Assembly (NCBI GenBank): GCA_963747315.1
Contig: CAVVEQ010000010.1
Location: 1-64,000, forward strand
Direction of reading: 5' to 3'
Length of the DNA: 64,000 nt
Source: CAVVEQ01 sp963747315
GTDB taxonomy: Bacteria > Chloroflexota > Anaerolineae > Anaerolineales > Anaerolineaceae
Shown piece after piece: positions 60,958 through 64,000 of the stretch. Every line of letters starts with the position of its first letter. Positions within the stretch are counted from its first letter, which is position 1. The position numbers and the translations under genes were made by a program. The notes under the pieces were generated by a model. The model was given only the letters and a program-made list of their open reading frames with translations, was not told the DNA's origin and did not search any database.

Positions 60958-63088
60958 ATGGTTCAAAACCTGGTAGACGAGCTGCTTTTTCTTTTCCAAC
61001 GCTTCACCTGGTTGAGCGTTCTGGATCTGTTCCTGGTCTCCGCCATTTTCTTTACCGTTCTGCTGGCCTTGCGCGATACCCAGGCGGTCACCCTGCTGCG
61101 CGGACTGCTGGTTCTTTTTATCATCCTCGCATTCCTCACCACTGTGGTCGACCTGCCCGCGTTTTCCTGGCTGGTGGAGAAAGCCCTGCCTGCACTGCTG
61201 ATCGCCATTCCGGTTGTTTTCGCGCCCGAGATCCGACGCGGGCTGGAGCGCCTTGGCCGGGCTGGCACACCCACCTTCGGCATCTTTTCCAAAGGCAAGC
61301 CGGGGGTGATGCCTGCCACGATCCATGCAGTGGTGGAAGCCTGTGCGCGTCTTTCCGCCAGGCGGCATGGCGCGTTGATCGTCCTCCAGCGGCGCGACTC
61401 CCTGGGGGAATACATCCGGTCTGGCGTGGCGCTCAACGCCCGGGTCGCGCCAGAGCTGCTTATCCAGATCTTCCATCCCAATACACCACTCCACGATGGC
61501 GCTGTGATCATCCAGGAAGACCTCATCCTGGCAGCCTCCTGTGTGATGCCGCTCTCCGCGAGCGGCGTGCTGGATCGCTCTGCCGAGCGGCAGATGGGTT
61601 TGCGCCACCGCGCGGCTTTGGGAATCTCAGAGGTTTCGGATAGCATCGGCGTGGTTGTTTCCGAACAAAACGGCGGGGTCTCCATCACCCACGGCGGGCG
61701 CATGATCCGAAAGCTGGATACCGAGCGGCTGGAGAATGTGCTGCTTGCCTTCTACGAAATGGGAGATTCCACCCAACCTCAAAAGGGGTTTTTCGCTGCG
61801 ATCCGCGGTTTGTTCGACGCACCCCGGGGAAAAGGAGGACCGGTCGTGAGAATCTTCCGCTTCCTGGGTAGAAATCTCTCCACCCTGCTGACGGCGTTCC
61901 TGCTGGCTTTGGCTGTATGGGTACTGGCGGTCATCTCCACCGATCCCTCGCAAACCCAGCCTCTGCAGAGCCCCGTACCTATCACGATCATCGGGCAGGA
62001 TCCTGCTCTGATGCTGACGAACACAGTAGCCGAAGAGACATCGGTGGTTCTCCGGGCACCCCGCTCCGTCTTGGCGCGCATCAACGCTGACCCTTCCACC
62101 GTCCGGGCTATCCTCGATCTATCGGGGCTACAATCCGGGCAACATCAAGTCCCCCTTCAGGTGCAGATCGCCGAACACCCTGCCGTGGTCGTATCCTCCT
62201 CCATCGATCAAGCCGATGTTACCCTGGAACGGATCGAATCCAGGATACTCCCGGTCGGGTACCGGACTGTCGGCAGCCCGGCTCCTGGATTTTCGCTGGG
62301 GAGCACCATTCTCAACCCCCAGAGCGCCAGCGTCTCAGGGCCTTCCTCCCGGGTGTCCAGAGTCGTGGGGCTGCAGACCAGCATGCAATTGGAAAACACC
62401 TCAAAGACCATTGATCGTGAACTCCCCATTCTCGCGCTGGATGAAGCCGGGAACATCGTCCAGGGCGTCCAGGTGATTCCCGCTGCCGTTCAGGTTTCCC
62501 AGTTCATCGAGCAGCGCGGAGGATATCGCACAGTGGTTGTGCGGGTGCCTTTCACCGGCCAGCTTGCCAACGGGTACCGCCTCAACAGCGTCACCGTCAC
62601 CCCGCCTGTCCTGACCGTCTTTTCTGATGACCCGAAGCTGGTCGAGAACCTGCCCGGATACATCGAGACCCTGCCCCTCGATCTGACCGGGATAAATACC
62701 GATACCGAGATCAAAGCGAAATTGAACATGCCCCAGGGGATCCAGATGGATGGGGATGCATCGGTGCAGATACGGCTGGGGATATCTCCCTTGGAGGGCA
62801 GCCTCACCTTCGCCAACCTATCCGTGGAGATCGAAGCGGCTTGAAGCGGGTCTCAGCGCGAAGGTCTCTCCCACCCGTGTGGATGTGATCATCTCCGGTC
62901 CGCTCCCCTTGCTCAATAAGCTTTCCTCCAATGATGTTCGCGTGGTCCTGGACCTGGCCGGGTTGACCATCGGGAACTACCAGATAAAACCCGTTGCCAG
63001 GATCGCCGTTGACGGTCTGAAAGTGGATTCCATTCTCCCGGATACCCTGGAAGTGATCATTACGCCCGCCCTGACACCCACCCCTTAG
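60958..63088 (+). CDS. cdaA: Diadenylate cyclase CdaA joined to YbbR-domain CdaR in one frame; frameshift near 62840
   Basis: From ATG 60958 three membrane helices lead to a DAC domain with the catalytic DGA (residues 180-182, PLHDGAVIIQED) and RHR (216-218, GLRHRAALGISE), which makes c-di-AMP from ATP. After residue 290 the same frame runs into VVRIFRFLGRNLSTLLTAFL, a membrane segment, and YbbR repeats (LPVGYRTVGSPAPGF, VRVPFTGQLANGYRL), the CdaR regulator. A one-base shift near 62840 leads to the end at 63088. A Shine-Dalgarno and GTG at 61846 suggest that two genes, cdaA and cdaR, may exist; see the site at 61830. Either way the CdaA-CdaR pair is conserved. Confidence 0.88.
61830..61848 (+). 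promoter_or_regulatory. Internal ribosome site and GTG at the cdaA/cdaR junction
   Basis: AAAAGGAGG lies seven bases before a GTG (61846) that begins the CdaR-like part (VRIFRFLGRN). In the +1 frame the cdaA sequence would read HPGEKEDRS and stop at TGA 61847-61849, overlapping the GTG as GTGA. A one-base indel in the nearby CCCCGGGG would convert one arrangement into the other. Confidence 0.55.
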
Positions 63089-63094
63089 GAGACC

Positions 63095-64000
63095 ATGCCA
63101 AAACCTGTTGTCGCTCTTGTCGGTCGCCCAAATGTCGGAAAAAGCACCCTCTTCAACCGCCTGGCGGGGGAGCAGCTCGCCATCGTGGATGATACCCCCG
63201 GTACCACCCGCGACCGGCTTTTTGCCTCCAGCCTGTGGAACGGGATCGAGTTCGAGATCATCGATACCGGCGGCATCGACCCCTCCACCGGCGGCAAGGA
63301 CCCGCTTTCCATCGGATCTGCGGATTACATCCAGCAGATCAAAGCCCAGGCAGCCATGGCAGTTGAGGAGGCTGATGCCATCCTCTTTGTGGTGGATGCC
63401 ATCAGCGGGGTGACCCCCGCGGACGCAGAAGTTGGGGAAATGCTGCGCCGCAATCAAAAGAAGGTGGAGGGGCAAGCCCTTCCCGCCCGTGTTCCTGGTG
63501 GTGAATAAATCCGATAGCGCCGCCCTGCGCCGGGATGCCGCCGGGTTCTACGAGCTGGGCATGGGAGAACCCTACCCCATTTCTGCGGTGCACGGCACTG
63601 GCACTGGGGACTTACTTGACGATCTTGTTGCAGCCTTCCCGAAGGTCCCGCCTGAAGAGGAAGATGACTCGGTCAAGATCGCGATCGTCGGCAAGCCAAA
63701 CGTGGGCAAATCCAGTCTGCTCAACCGTATCGCCGGGGAGGAGCGCTCCATCGTCAGCCCCATCGCCGGCACTACCCGCGACGCGGTCGATTCCCACCTC
63801 CAGTTCGGCGATTTACCCCTCACCCTGATCGATACCGCCGGCATCCGCCGGCGCGGCAAGGTGATCCCGGGCGTGGAAAAATACAGCGTCATCCGCTCCA
63901 TGCGCGCCATCGAGCGCTCCGATGTTGCCCTGCTTCTAATCGACGCCGTGGATGGCATCAGCGCGCAGGACGCGCACATCGCCGGTTACATCCTGGAGGA
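63095..64000 (+). CDS. der: Ribosome-assembly GTPase Der (EngA), cut by the window end, frameshift near 63465
   Basis: Two G domains in tandem identify Der: the first has VGRPNVGKSTLFNRLAGEQL and DTPGTTRDR, then DTGGI; the second has VGKPNVGKSSLLNRIAGEER, IAGTTRDAVD and DTAGIRRRGKV. The frame is lost near 63465, where an extra G in GAGGGGC would be enough; the other frame continues FPPVFLVVNKSDSAALRRDA (NKSD is G4). Der is essential for 50S assembly in bacteria, which supports an assembly error. The C-terminal KH-like domain is beyond the window. It follows cdaR by six bases. Confidence 0.93.

Overview
The window reads as a chromosomal contig of a Chloroflexota bacterium, most likely class Anaerolineae. 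The evidence is inferential: an FMN riboswitch in front of a RibX/RibY-type riboflavin ABC transporter, Thr-Pro-Thr-rich linkers in secreted proteins, LiaF/toast-rack plus PspC membrane operons, a CarH-like B12 regulator, a K+-independent-type H+-pyrophosphatase, and a LexA whose own promoter carries a GAAC-N4-GTTC box. No 16S gene is present to confirm it. Promoters are sigma70-like, several of the extended -10 form TGCTATAAT.

Layout. 1-6.4 kb: a minus-strand prophage remnant (terminase nuclease half, portal, fused prohead protease/major capsid, a small holin-like protein, two badly frameshifted structural genes). 6.4-11.6 kb: GNAT acetyltransferase, TerC-type membrane protein, phospholipase-D-like lipoprotein, an orphan secreted protein, M20 peptidase. 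11.6-21.7 kb: a long minus-strand run of TadE-like, von Willebrand A and TadE/TPT-repeat proteins, then a CPBP protease, a histidine kinase/response regulator pair and a BioF2/FemAB-like acetyltransferase; a LuxR-type regulator diverges from it. 22.3-25.2 kb: FMN riboswitch and ribX-ribY-ATPase operon. 25-30 kb: holB, bactofilin, methyltransferase, 3-methyladenine glycosylase, sugar-nucleotide epimerase, CarH-like regulator. 30-38 kb: modAB-trmO-PadR, Nudix, MscL, two EamA transporters, a beta-propeller lipoprotein and a SIMPL protein. 38.5-42.1 kb: a five-gene envelope operon (LiaF/toast-rack, PspC and membrane partners). 42.3-44.3 kb: cysK-cysE behind a leader holding a Cys-codon mini-ORF. 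44-49 kb: CAP/LysM protein, CBS protein, surE, hppA. 49.3-51 kb: a REP-flanked RAYT transposase and Rhs (YD-repeat) debris around a HEAT-like gene. 51-54 kb: pncB-like gene, DUF2905, OsmC, lexA. 54-59.6 kb: the classical tRNA-tuf-rpmG-tRNA-secE-nusG-rplK-rplA-rplJ-rplL cluster on the minus strand, with an L10 leader and attenuator. 59.7-64 kb: coaE fused to a GNAT-like domain, an apparent cdaA-cdaR fusion, and der (cut by the window end).

About twenty genes, including ones expected to be essential (coaE, holB, der, cdaR), are broken by single-base indels, several next to short homopolymers, while the protein continues intact in a neighbouring frame. I read most of these as assembly/sequencing errors, and I give such genes their full reconstructed span as one CDS. 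The exceptions that look like real decay are the Rhs fragments and the terminase that lacks its ATPase half.
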